Below are positions 43,071-50,458 of a stretch of DNA of 56,330 nucleotides, in pieces. Position numbers and translations under genes: made by a program. The notes under the pieces were generated by a model. It saw only the letters and a program-made list of their open reading frames with translations, had not been told where the DNA came from and searched no databases. The stretch's first letter is position 1, and every line of letters begins with the position of its first letter. The DNA is taken from contig JANNHP010000127.1 of NCBI GenBank assembly GCA_031404455.1, positions 1-56,330 on the forward strand. Reading direction: 5' to 3'. The DNA is from JANNHP01 sp031404455. Its GTDB lineage: Bacteria; Planctomycetota; JAJSAM01; JAJVHW01.

Positions 43071-46000
43071 ATGGAAGCGATCACACGACCGACGACGCCT
43101 GCGCCGTCGGTCGAGGCGTCGCTCGCGCGGTTCCGCGAGACGGGCGACCCGGCCGCGCTCGCCGACGTGTTCGACCGCGCGGCACCGGAGCTCTTCCGGC
43201 TCGCCCTCGCGTGGACACCCGACGCCGCCTCGGCCGAGGACGCGCTGCAGGAGACCTTCGTCACCGTGTTCGAAGCCGTGCGCGCATGGGATCCGTCGCG
43301 GCCCGCGATGCCGTGGCTCGCGGGAGTGCTGCGTCACAAAGCGGAGAAGGTGCGGCACCGCGCGCGCCGCGAGCCCGATCCGTTGCGCGTCACTCCGCCG
43401 CTCGGCGCGCCCGATCCGTCGTCGGAGGCCGCACGTCGCGACGATCTCGAGCGAGTGCGCGCGGCGATCGCCGCGCTCCCTGAGCCGTACCGCGCGGTCG
43501 CCGTCATGCGGTGGCGCTACGGCCTCGAACCGGCGGAGATCGCCGAGATCCGGGGCGAACCGCCAGGGACGGTGCGATCGACGCTGACCCGCGCGCTGCG
43601 GAAGCTCCGGGCGGGACTGCGCGGCCCCGCGGCGGCGTTCGCCTGGTTCGGACGCGAGCCGCGCGGACTGCCGGGCGTCCGGGAGTCCGTTCTCCGCGAG
43701 GCCGCACGTCACGCCGCGACTTCCGGTACTGCGACGGTCGGCGGCGCTGCGGCGCTGGGAGGGTTCGTCATGGCGAAGAAGGCGATCGTCGCGACGGTGG
43801 CGTTGCTGCTGCTCGCTGGCGGCGCGGTCGTCGTGAGCGAACTCGCGTCGCAGACCGCTCCGCGCAGCGCCGCCGCGCCGCCGCCGACGGTCCCCGCCAC
43901 GCCGCCGACTCGCGCAAGACCCGAGGCGCCGCCCGAGGTGCCTGTCGCCGAAACGCTCCGGGCGCCCATCGACCTCGATGCCGTCGATCGCGACCGCGAC
44001 CTGCACGGCGTCGTCGTTCGCCGCGACGACACGCCCGTCGCGGGAGCGGCGATCGTCGCGGTGACGTATCCGTGGAGACGGGCGAGCCGCCTGAACCATG
44101 CCGAGTACCGGTCCGCCGTGGACGGACCCGTCACCCGATCGTCGACCGACGGCACGTTCGCGCTGCGACTCGAGCGCGGTGACTGCGTCGCGCTGCGCGT
44201 GTCGTCGCCGGGACTCGCGCCCGTGGAACTCTCGATGCGGCAGGCGGGTGAACGCGTCCGCGTCGTGCTGATGGAGGGCGTCGCGGTCCGCGTCGTCGTC
44301 ACGGATGCCGTGAACGTTCCGCTCGCAGGCGCGTCCGTGGAGTTGAGCGACGACCGGACGGGCACGACGACGACCTGGCGCCGCGCGGAGTCCGACGCTC
44401 AGGGCGTCGCACGTTTCGACTCGCTCGCGACCGCGACGCGCGTCTTCGTCCACTGCACGATGCCGGGCCGCGCGAGCTCGAGTGTGCAGATCGTGGATCT
44501 GCCGCAGACGGGCGAAGCGCAGGTGAGCGTCGTCCTAGCGACGGGCCGGACGCTGCGCGGCCGCGTCACCGACGCGGAAACGGGAGCCCCGGTCGCGGGC
44601 GCGAGCGTCGGGTTCGCCTGGGACGCCGAACGCGCCGTCGCAGCCGGCGGCGACGGGACGTACGCGCTGACGGGGCTCGCCGAGAAGGGCGACGAGAAGG
44701 TCACCGTCCGCGCCGTCGGTTTCTCGGTCGCGCGCGAGACGCCGGGCACCCGCGATGTCGTCGATTTCTCCCTGCGCCGCGGCTTCGCCGCGACCGGACG
44801 CATCGTCGGCACGGACGGCGCGCCCGTCGCCGGGGCGCTCGTCGCCGCGGTCGCGTCGCCATCGGAGAACGGCGGAGCCATGTGCCTCAGCACGGGGTTC
44901 GCGCAGAGCGCGGCGGACGGACGCTTCCGGATCGCGGACCTCGACCGCGCGCTCCGGCACGTGCTCACGGTGACGGCGGAGCGATGCGGACGTCTGTGCG
45001 TGTCGATCCCGACGCCCGAACCGCGCGCCGACGCGGACCTCGGCGACGTGACGCTCCCCGCGTCGCGGGCGATCGAGGGCCGCGTGCTGGACGCCGCGAC
45101 GAAGCCGTCCGCGGGCATCCGCGTCATCGCGAGCGGCCCGCTCGGCGCGGACTCCGGCCCGCCGCTCTGGCGCACCGACGAGCGCCTCACCGACGACCTC
45201 GGCCGGTTCCGGTTCGGCGATCTCGCACCCGGACGCTACCTCGTGATCGCCTCGCCCGACGGCGCTCCGCGGATCCAGGCGACGGTCGACGTCCTCGCGG
45301 GGAGCGACGTCCTCGGCCTCGTCCTCACGCAGTCGGGCACTCGCAAGCTGACGGTCCGCGTGCTGGACGACGCCGGTTCGCCCGTGGAGCGCGCGCTCGT
45401 CGACGCGAGCGGACGCGGCGGCGCGCAGTTCGCCCGCGCGCAGACCGGCTCCGACGGCACCGCGCGGCTCTCCGTCGGCGCGAACGCCCTCTTCGTCCAC
45501 GCGTACCCGCCATACGGGAGCCCGCGCCCGTTCCTCTCGAGCGAGATGCAGACGCTCCGGTTCGACACGGACGAACTCGCGTTCGTGCTCCGCGAGGGCG
45601 CATGGCTCTCCGGAAGGCTCCTCGATCCCGACGGGAAGCCCATCGCCCACGCGCTCGTTCGCGTCCGCGTGGGCCCGGACCGCGAGCAGACGGCGTCCAC
45701 CGACGCGGACGGCCGCTTTCGCGCGGCCGTGCAGCGCGGCGCGACGTGCTCCGTGCGTTTCGACGGGATCGTCGTCGGCCGCGACACGGACCTCAGCGCC
45801 CGCGCCGACCTCGCCGCGCCGGGCGTCGACGTGATCCTCAGGTGCGAGCGGGTCGCCACGGGACGCACGATCCTCGTCCGCGTCGTCGATCCCTCTGGCC
45901 GTCCCGTCGCCGGCGCCTTCGTCTTCCTCTCCGGCGACCACCGCGAGACGTTGCGCCGCGCCGACACCGACGCGGAGGGCCGCGCGCGGTTCGCCGATCT

Positions 46001-46376
46001 CCCGGCGCACGAGTGGCGCCTGACGGCGGGGAGTCACGGCGTGTGGATCCAGGCGGCGCCGGTCGCCGCGGTGCCGGACGGGCAGGAGGTCACGCTCGCG
46101 CTGCGCACGGCGGCGACGCTGCGCGGCGTCGTCGTCGGGAAGGACGGACGCGGCATCCGCGCCGTCGCCGCCGCGCGGTCCGGCGCCGACGGGTGGTTCT
46201 ACGTCAGCGACCTCACCGCCGACGACGGCACGTTCACGCTCAGGGTCTCCATCGACGATCCGGGCCCATTCCGCGTGACGGCGCGCTTCACCGACTCGTC
46301 GCCCGGCGCCGAGGACGCCGAGCAGGACGGCGTCGCGCCGGGGGCGTCGGACGTGCGGATCGTGATGCCGCGCTGA
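43071..46376 (+). CDS. ECF sigma factor fused through a membrane helix to a large carboxypeptidase-regulatory-like exterior
   Basis: The 1101-residue protein has sigma region 2 (about residues 20-90: FDRAAPELFRLALAWT, AEDALQETFVTVFEAVRAW) and region 4 (about 125-175: IAALPEPYRAVAVMRWRYG, EIAEIRGEPPGTVRSTLTRALRKL). A single membrane helix at about 238-256 follows (IVATVALLLLAGGAVVV), then a Pro-rich linker. About 810 residues of carboxypeptidase regulatory-like/Ig-type beta repeats complete it (for example LRGRVTDAETGAPVAGASV, IEGRVLDAATKPSAGIRV, LSGRLLDPDGKPIAHALV). Sigma-transmembrane-exterior fusions are known in Planctomycetota and related phyla. One polypeptide can therefore act as receptor and transcription factor, perhaps released by proteolysis. 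The start is ATG 43071. Confidence 0.9.
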   Translation: MEAITRPTTPAPSVEASLARFRETGDPAALADVFDRAAPELFRLALAWTPDAASAEDALQETFVTVFEAVRAWDPSRPAMPWLAGVLRHKAEKVRHRARREPDPLRVTPPLGAPDPSSEAARRDDLERVRAAIAALPEPYRAVAVMRWRYGLEPAEIAEIRGEPPGTVRSTLTRALRKLRAGLRGPAAAFAWFGREPRGLPGVRESVLREAARHAATSGTATVGGAAALGGFVMAKKAIVATVALLLLAGGAVVVSELASQTAPRSAAAPPPTVPATPPTRARPEAPPEVPVAETLRAPIDLDAVDRDRDLHGVVVRRDDTPVAGAAIVAVTYPWRRASRLNHAEYRSAVDGPVTRSSTDGTFALRLERGDCVALRVSSPGLAPVELSMRQAGERVRVVLMEGVAVRVVVTDAVNVPLAGASVELSDDRTGTTTTWRRAESDAQGVARFDSLATATRVFVHCTMPGRASSSVQIVDLPQTGEAQVSVVLATGRTLRGRVTDAETGAPVAGASVGFAWDAERAVAAGGDGTYALTGLAEKGDEKVTVRAVGFSVARETPGTRDVVDFSLRRGFAATGRIVGTDGAPVAGALVAAVASPSENGGAMCLSTGFAQSAADGRFRIADLDRALRHVLTVTAERCGRLCVSIPTPEPRADADLGDVTLPASRAIEGRVLDAATKPSAGIRVIASGPLGADSGPPLWRTDERLTDDLGRFRFGDLAPGRYLVIASPDGAPRIQATVDVLAGSDVLGLVLTQSGTRKLTVRVLDDAGSPVERALVDASGRGGAQFARAQTGSDGTARLSVGANALFVHAYPPYGSPRPFLSSEMQTLRFDTDELAFVLREGAWLSGRLLDPDGKPIAHALVRVRVGPDREQTASTDADGRFRAAVQRGATCSVRFDGIVVGRDTDLSARADLAAPGVDVILRCERVATGRTILVRVVDPSGRPVAGAFVFLSGDHRETLRRADTDAEGRARFADLPAHEWRLTAGSHGVWIQAAPVAAVPDGQEVTLALRTAATLRGVVVGKDGRGIRAVAAARSGADGWFYVSDLTADDGTFTLRVSIDDPGPFRVTARFTDSSPGAEDAEQDGVAPGASDVRIVMPR

Positions 46377-46420
46377 GAAAGCGACGGAAACGGGTCGGAG
46401 ACGGTACCGACGCTTTCTCG
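46374..46420. repeat. GGGTCGG-core dispersed element, copy 4
   Basis: This 47-base element begins with the TGA stop of the ECF fusion gene. GAGAAAGCG (46375-46383) pairs with CGCTTTCTC (46411-46419). 45 of 47 bases match copy 5. Confidence 0.75.
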
Positions 46421-46523
46421 CCCGCTTCCGTCGCGGCCTCCGATACGCCATACTCTCGCCCGAGACGGCGCCTTCCCGCGCAGCAACGGCCTGCCGGGAC
46501 GCGCGCCTGAGATGGAGGCGACG

Positions 46524-47816
46524 ATGAGGATGCTCCCGACCGTGTTCGCGATCGCTGCCCTCGTGGGCGCGGCGCTCCTCGTCGCCATCCCGGCCCGCGC
46601 CGCGGGCGGGGCGAGCGTGAAGGCCACGGCTCCGCTCCTGCGCGCCGGTGGCGCCGTCGCGACCGGCCAGGGCTTCGTCGCCGTCTCCGCGAAGGGGACG
46701 AAGGTGAGCGTCGAGTTCTCCGTCGCCAAGCTCCCCGCGAGCGTCGCGGCGCCGCTCGGCGTGTTCGTGGAGGAGGGCGTCGGCGCCGGCACGTTCACGC
46801 AGGCGGCGTCGATCGCCGCCCTGAAGAAGGGCGCGGGCAAGGTCGCGCTCTCTTCCGCGTCCGGTCCCCCCGCCGCGCTCGGAGTCACGGACCTCGCCGA
46901 ACTCGTGGGCCGCGCAGTCGAGATCCGCAGCGGCGACGGCACGGCCGTCCTCGCTGCGAAGTTCCCCGCGCTCGAGAAGTTCGTCGGCACGAAGGTCGCG
47001 ACCAGCTTCGGCCCGTCCCAGGACTCCCCGCTCGCGAAGCTCAGCGCGAAGCTCACCGGCACGCCGTCGGCGAAGACCGGGAGCGAGAAGTTCCTGCTGA
47101 AGGCGAAGGGGCTCGCGCCCGGCACGGTCTACGCGCTCTGGATGGAGGACGCGCCGGGCTCCGGTGTGTTCGTGGCGGTGGGCGACCTCGTGGGCGGCCA
47201 GTTCCTGCGCGACCAGGCGAAGGGCGACACGCTCCCGTTCGGAGCGGCGTCGCTCGCCGACCTCGTCGGGCGCGCGGTCGAACTGCGCGACTCGACGGGA
47301 CCGGTCGGACGGGGCACGTTCCCGCTGATCTACCTGGGCATGAGCTGGCCCCAGACCAACGTCTTCATCATCGACGAGCCGGGCTCGTCCGACCGCTACC
47401 TGCGCTACGTCACCGGGGTCGTCGTCTACCGCAGCCAGGTGGACCTGACCGCCACGTCGATTGCGGAGCTCATCGCCGAGGGAGAGGCGGACTGGCGCCT
47501 TGATCCGAAGGGGAGCGTGCCGGGCGGACTCGTCTGCACGGTGCGACTCGACGACGACGACCGGTACTGGTGGCAGGTGGGCAGCTCCGGGGGGCAGCAC
47601 TATCTGGGGATGCGCTACGGCTCGTCGCCGCCGTCCAACCTCGACGACGGGAAGTTCATCCTCCGTTTCGACGCGGACGTCGACGGCCACCGCACGGCGC
47701 GAATCGAGAGCTTCCGCTTCCCCGGCGAGTTCCTCGTGAACGCGGGTCACATACTGACGGCGAACGGCATCCGGTTCTCGTCGACCGAGACGCCGGTGAC
47801 GTTCATCCTGCGCTGA
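46524..47816 (+). CDS. Secreted protein of unknown function with repeated beta domain
   Basis: The 430-residue protein is taken from ATG 46524, which has GGAGGCG upstream; an in-frame ATG at 46512 is the alternative. The signal peptide ends near residue 27 (AIPARAA). Two similar Ala/Gly/Lys-rich units follow at about 30-150 and 155-275, each ending in DLAELVGRAVEIRSGDG or DLVGRAVELRDSTG. They are followed by a C-terminal soluble region with YWWQVGSSGGQHYLG and a terminal FILR. I know no family for it. It is bracketed by two nearly identical 47-base hairpin elements. Confidence 0.75.
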   Translation: MRMLPTVFAIAALVGAALLVAIPARAAGGASVKATAPLLRAGGAVATGQGFVAVSAKGTKVSVEFSVAKLPASVAAPLGVFVEEGVGAGTFTQAASIAALKKGAGKVALSSASGPPAALGVTDLAELVGRAVEIRSGDGTAVLAAKFPALEKFVGTKVATSFGPSQDSPLAKLSAKLTGTPSAKTGSEKFLLKAKGLAPGTVYALWMEDAPGSGVFVAVGDLVGGQFLRDQAKGDTLPFGAASLADLVGRAVELRDSTGPVGRGTFPLIYLGMSWPQTNVFIIDEPGSSDRYLRYVTGVVVYRSQVDLTATSIAELIAEGEADWRLDPKGSVPGGLVCTVRLDDDDRYWWQVGSSGGQHYLGMRYGSSPPSNLDDGKFILRFDADVDGHRTARIESFRFPGEFLVNAGHILTANGIRFSSTETPVTFILR

Positions 47817-47828
47817 CGCCTCGCGGGC

Positions 47829-47875
47829 TGAGAAAGCGACGAAAACGGGTCGGAGACGGTACCGACGCTTTCTCA
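47829..47875. repeat. GGGTCGG-core dispersed element, copy 5
   Basis: TGAGAAAGCG (47829-47838) pairs with CGCTTTCTCA (47866-47875). The last three bases are the stop codon of gltA on the minus strand. The element can end both converging transcripts. Confidence 0.75.
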
Positions 47876-49162
47876 GCGCGACGCGATGGGCGCGACCTTC
47901 CGGCCGCGGTGGCCGAGGTAGATCTGCCGCGGACGCGCGATCTTCTGCTCGGGGTCGTCGAGCATCTCGTCGTACTGCGCAAGCCACCCGCTCGTGCGCG
48001 GCACGGCGAAGAGCACGGTGAAGTAGGAGGGGTCGAAGCCGAGCGACTCGTAGATGAGGCCGGAGTAGAAGTCGACGTTGGGATAGAGGTTGCGCTCGAT
48101 GAAGTACTTCTCGCTGAGCGCGATGCGCTCGAGTTCGAGCGCGATGTCGATCTTCGGGTTCTTGCCGGTGACGCCGAAGACCTCGTGGCAGACCTTCTGG
48201 ATGATCTTCGCGCGCGGGTCGTAGCTCTTGTAGACGCGGTGGCCGAAGCCCATGAGCTTCGCCTTCTTGTTCTTCACTCCGTCGAGGAACGCCGGGATCG
48301 CGGCGACGGCCTTGATCTCCTCCAGCATCCGCAGCACTTCCTCGTTCGCGCCGCCGTGCAGCGGGCCTGAGAGCGCCGCGATCGCTGCCGCGGAGCAAGA
48401 GTACGGATCGCACTCCGACGATCCGACCGCGCGCATCGCGGCGGCCGAGCAGTTCTGCTCGTGATCGCCGTGCAGCGTGAACAGGATGTCCATCGCCTTC
48501 TCGAGGATGGGGTTCACCGGCGTGCGGTCGTTCTGGTCCTTCGCGCGAATCATCCACACGAAGTTGCCGACGTACCCGAGCTCCGGCCGCGGCGCGACCT
48601 GCGGGAGGCCCCTGCGGTGACGCCAGACCGCGGCGGCGAGGAGCGGCATCTGCGCGATGATCCGCGTCATGTGCTCGCGGCGGACGGCCTTGTCGCGGAC
48701 GTGGCGCGCGTCGTTGTTGTAGGCGCCGAGCCCGGCGGCGAGCGCCATGAGCATCGGCATCGGGTGGCCGTCTTTCGGCATCCCGTCGAGGATCTTCAGC
48801 AGGTTCGCGGGCAGCGTCGCGCGCTTCGCGAGGTCGGCGCAGAACGCGTCGTGCTGGGACTTCGTCGGGAGGTCGCCGTTGAGCAGCGCCCACGCCACCT
48901 CGGTGAACTTCGCGTGCTCGGCGAGGTCCGCGATCGGGTAGCCGCGGTACTCGAGGACGCCCTTGTCGCCGTCGATGAACGTGATCCGGCTCTTGCAGGA
49001 CGTGGTGTTCGTGAACGCCGGATCGTGCGAGAGGAGGCCGAAGTCCTCCGGGTCCGTCTGCATCTGGCGCAGGTCCATCGCCTTCACCGCGCCGTCCTTG
49101 ATGTCGAGGACGTACGTCTTCTCCGTGCGCTTGTCGACGATCTGCAGCTTCGGTTCGGGCAT
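47873..49162 (-). CDS. gltA: Citrate synthase (type II, GltA-like)
   Basis: The 429-residue protein has the full set of citrate synthase motifs: SRITFIDGDKGVLEYRGYPI near residue 60, HGDHEQNCSAAAMRAVGSS (first catalytic His region), GPLHGGANEEVLRML (second His), MGFGHRVYKSYDPRA, and NVDFYSGLIYESLG (catalytic Asp region). It condenses oxaloacetate and acetyl-CoA as the entry to the TCA cycle. The KorAB enzyme encoded in the same window would use the downstream 2-oxoglutarate if that is its substrate. The length is normal and there are no lesions. Confidence 0.96.
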   Translation of the reverse strand: MPEPKLQIVDKRTEKTYVLDIKDGAVKAMDLRQMQTDPEDFGLLSHDPAFTNTTSCKSRITFIDGDKGVLEYRGYPIADLAEHAKFTEVAWALLNGDLPTKSQHDAFCADLAKRATLPANLLKILDGMPKDGHPMPMLMALAAGLGAYNNDARHVRDKAVRREHMTRIIAQMPLLAAAVWRHRRGLPQVAPRPELGYVGNFVWMIRAKDQNDRTPVNPILEKAMDILFTLHGDHEQNCSAAAMRAVGSSECDPYSCSAAAIAALSGPLHGGANEEVLRMLEEIKAVAAIPAFLDGVKNKKAKLMGFGHRVYKSYDPRAKIIQKVCHEVFGVTGKNPKIDIALELERIALSEKYFIERNLYPNVDFYSGLIYESLGFDPSYFTVLFAVPRTSGWLAQYDEMLDDPEQKIARPRQIYLGHRGRKVAPIASR

Positions 49163-49465
49163 GTCGGTCTCCGGTCGGTGTCGGCTCGTCGGGAAGCGGC
49201 AGAGTCTATCGGGCCCCGCGACGCCAGCCGGAGTTTCGGAGTGAGGAGATTCGCCGGAGGCGACTCGACGAACGGGCGCGCCCGAGGACGAAGGACGAGG
49301 CCGGACTCGCCAGTGGCGAGTTCGGAGCGCCCCGGGTCCGGCAACGAATCCGAGCAGGGTGTCGCGCGCCTCGCGCGACGGGTCCCCTGCCGGATTCGTC
49401 CGGACGAGGTGGTTCGCACTGCGCCGAAGACGGACGGGCGCGGCCTGCGGTGAAGGAGCGGACCG
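49163..49465. other. 303-bp gap with nested hairpin at 49345-49398
   Basis: There is no gene. CGAATCCG (49345-49352) pairs with CGGATTCG (49391-49398), GCAGG with CCTGC inside it, and GTCGCGCG/CGCGCGAC (49361-49379) inside that around a CCT loop (AGG on the minus strand). A smaller hairpin, ACTCGCCA/TGGCGAGT, lies near 49305-49321. These probably end the 49466-50416 transcript or are REP elements. The gltA promoter must lie toward the left end. Confidence 0.6.
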
Positions 49466-50416
49466 TCAGTCCCTCATACGCGGGATCGGCTCGGTGACAC
49501 CGCTCGCGGCGCCGCGCACTCGGGGGACCGGTCGCATCGCAGGTGCGTTCCGGGGGATGTCCACCTGACGCCCGCCGTGGCTCGCGAGGTTCAGAAGGGT
49601 CTCTTCCAGGCGCGCGACCGCGTACGGCATCGTCACGTCGGCGACCTTCTGCACCATTGACTCGAACGAGGTCCCGCCGACGGAGATCGTGTCGTCGGGG
49701 TGCGGTTCGGGCTGCGAGAACTCGATCCCCGAGACTCCCGCCCGGAGTGCCGCGTCGGCGAACGACATCACGTCGCGGAACGGGACCTCCTGGTCGACGT
49801 CGAAGACGACGATCCGCTTCGGCGCCTTCGACCCTTCCGGGGGCTTCATCGCGGCGCAGAGATCGTCCGGAATCGACGTCCCCGAGCGCGCCCAGATCGC
49901 CACCCGGGACTGCGAGATCCCGTCGCCGATCGAGCGCTTCAGGTCGGCGTACGGGAACTGGTGCGTCGCGACCGCGCCCTCGCCGCCGCCGCCTTCGTGC
50001 AGGACTGCGAACGAGACGCGCCAGAGCTTCGCCGACTCGCACGCGCGCAGCAGTCGCTGCACCGCGCCCCACGAGACCGCGCAGTCGATGCGCAGCACGA
50101 CCGACTCCGTGCTGACGGGCGATCGCGCCGCCGTCGGCACGGCGGCCCGGCGCCTCAGAGCAGCGTCGAGGTCGTCGATCGTGATCCGCCGCCCCTCGAG
50201 CACGATCCGGCCGCCTTTCGTGACGTTCACGACGTGGCGGTGCGCCGGGTCCGGGAAGTCCCCGACCGTGCCGATCCGCGGGACGTCGATGCCCGGTGCG
50301 GACTCCTTCGGCGACAGCCGTTCCGTCGTCGGCAGCCCCTCGATCGCCGGGAGCCAGAGGAACACGATGAGCACGAGCGACAACGCCGCGGCGCCGAGCC
50401 CCCACCACGTCTTCAT
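49466..50416 (-). CDS. ExbD/TolR-like membrane protein with duplicated domain
   Basis: The 316-residue protein has one N-terminal membrane helix (about 4-24: WGLGAAALSLVLIVFLWLPA). Two periplasmic units follow that each look like the ExbD/TolR beta-alpha fold: ITIDDLDAALRRR...VVLRIDCAVSWGAVQRLLRACESAKLWRVSFAV at about 75-135 and RIVVFDVDQEVPFRDVMSFADAALRAG at about 200-235. ExbD couples proton flow through ExbB to outer-membrane energy transduction. No exbB or tonB is adjacent, and the helix lacks an obvious proton-carrying Asp, so a non-canonical role is possible. Confidence 0.65.
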   Translation of the reverse strand: MKTWWGLGAAALSLVLIVFLWLPAIEGLPTTERLSPKESAPGIDVPRIGTVGDFPDPAHRHVVNVTKGGRIVLEGRRITIDDLDAALRRRAAVPTAARSPVSTESVVLRIDCAVSWGAVQRLLRACESAKLWRVSFAVLHEGGGGEGAVATHQFPYADLKRSIGDGISQSRVAIWARSGTSIPDDLCAAMKPPEGSKAPKRIVVFDVDQEVPFRDVMSFADAALRAGVSGIEFSQPEPHPDDTISVGGTSFESMVQKVADVTMPYAVARLEETLLNLASHGGRQVDIPRNAPAMRPVPRVRGAASGVTEPIPRMRD

Positions 50417-50458
50417 GCGCGCATCGTAACGCGCGCCGCCGCGGCCGGCGGCTGGCCC

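Noticed and set aside
44535..48893. 1452-codon open frame on the minus strand
   Set aside because: It is antisense to the ECF fusion and secreted-protein genes and out of frame with citrate synthase. The composition is typical of a shadow frame.
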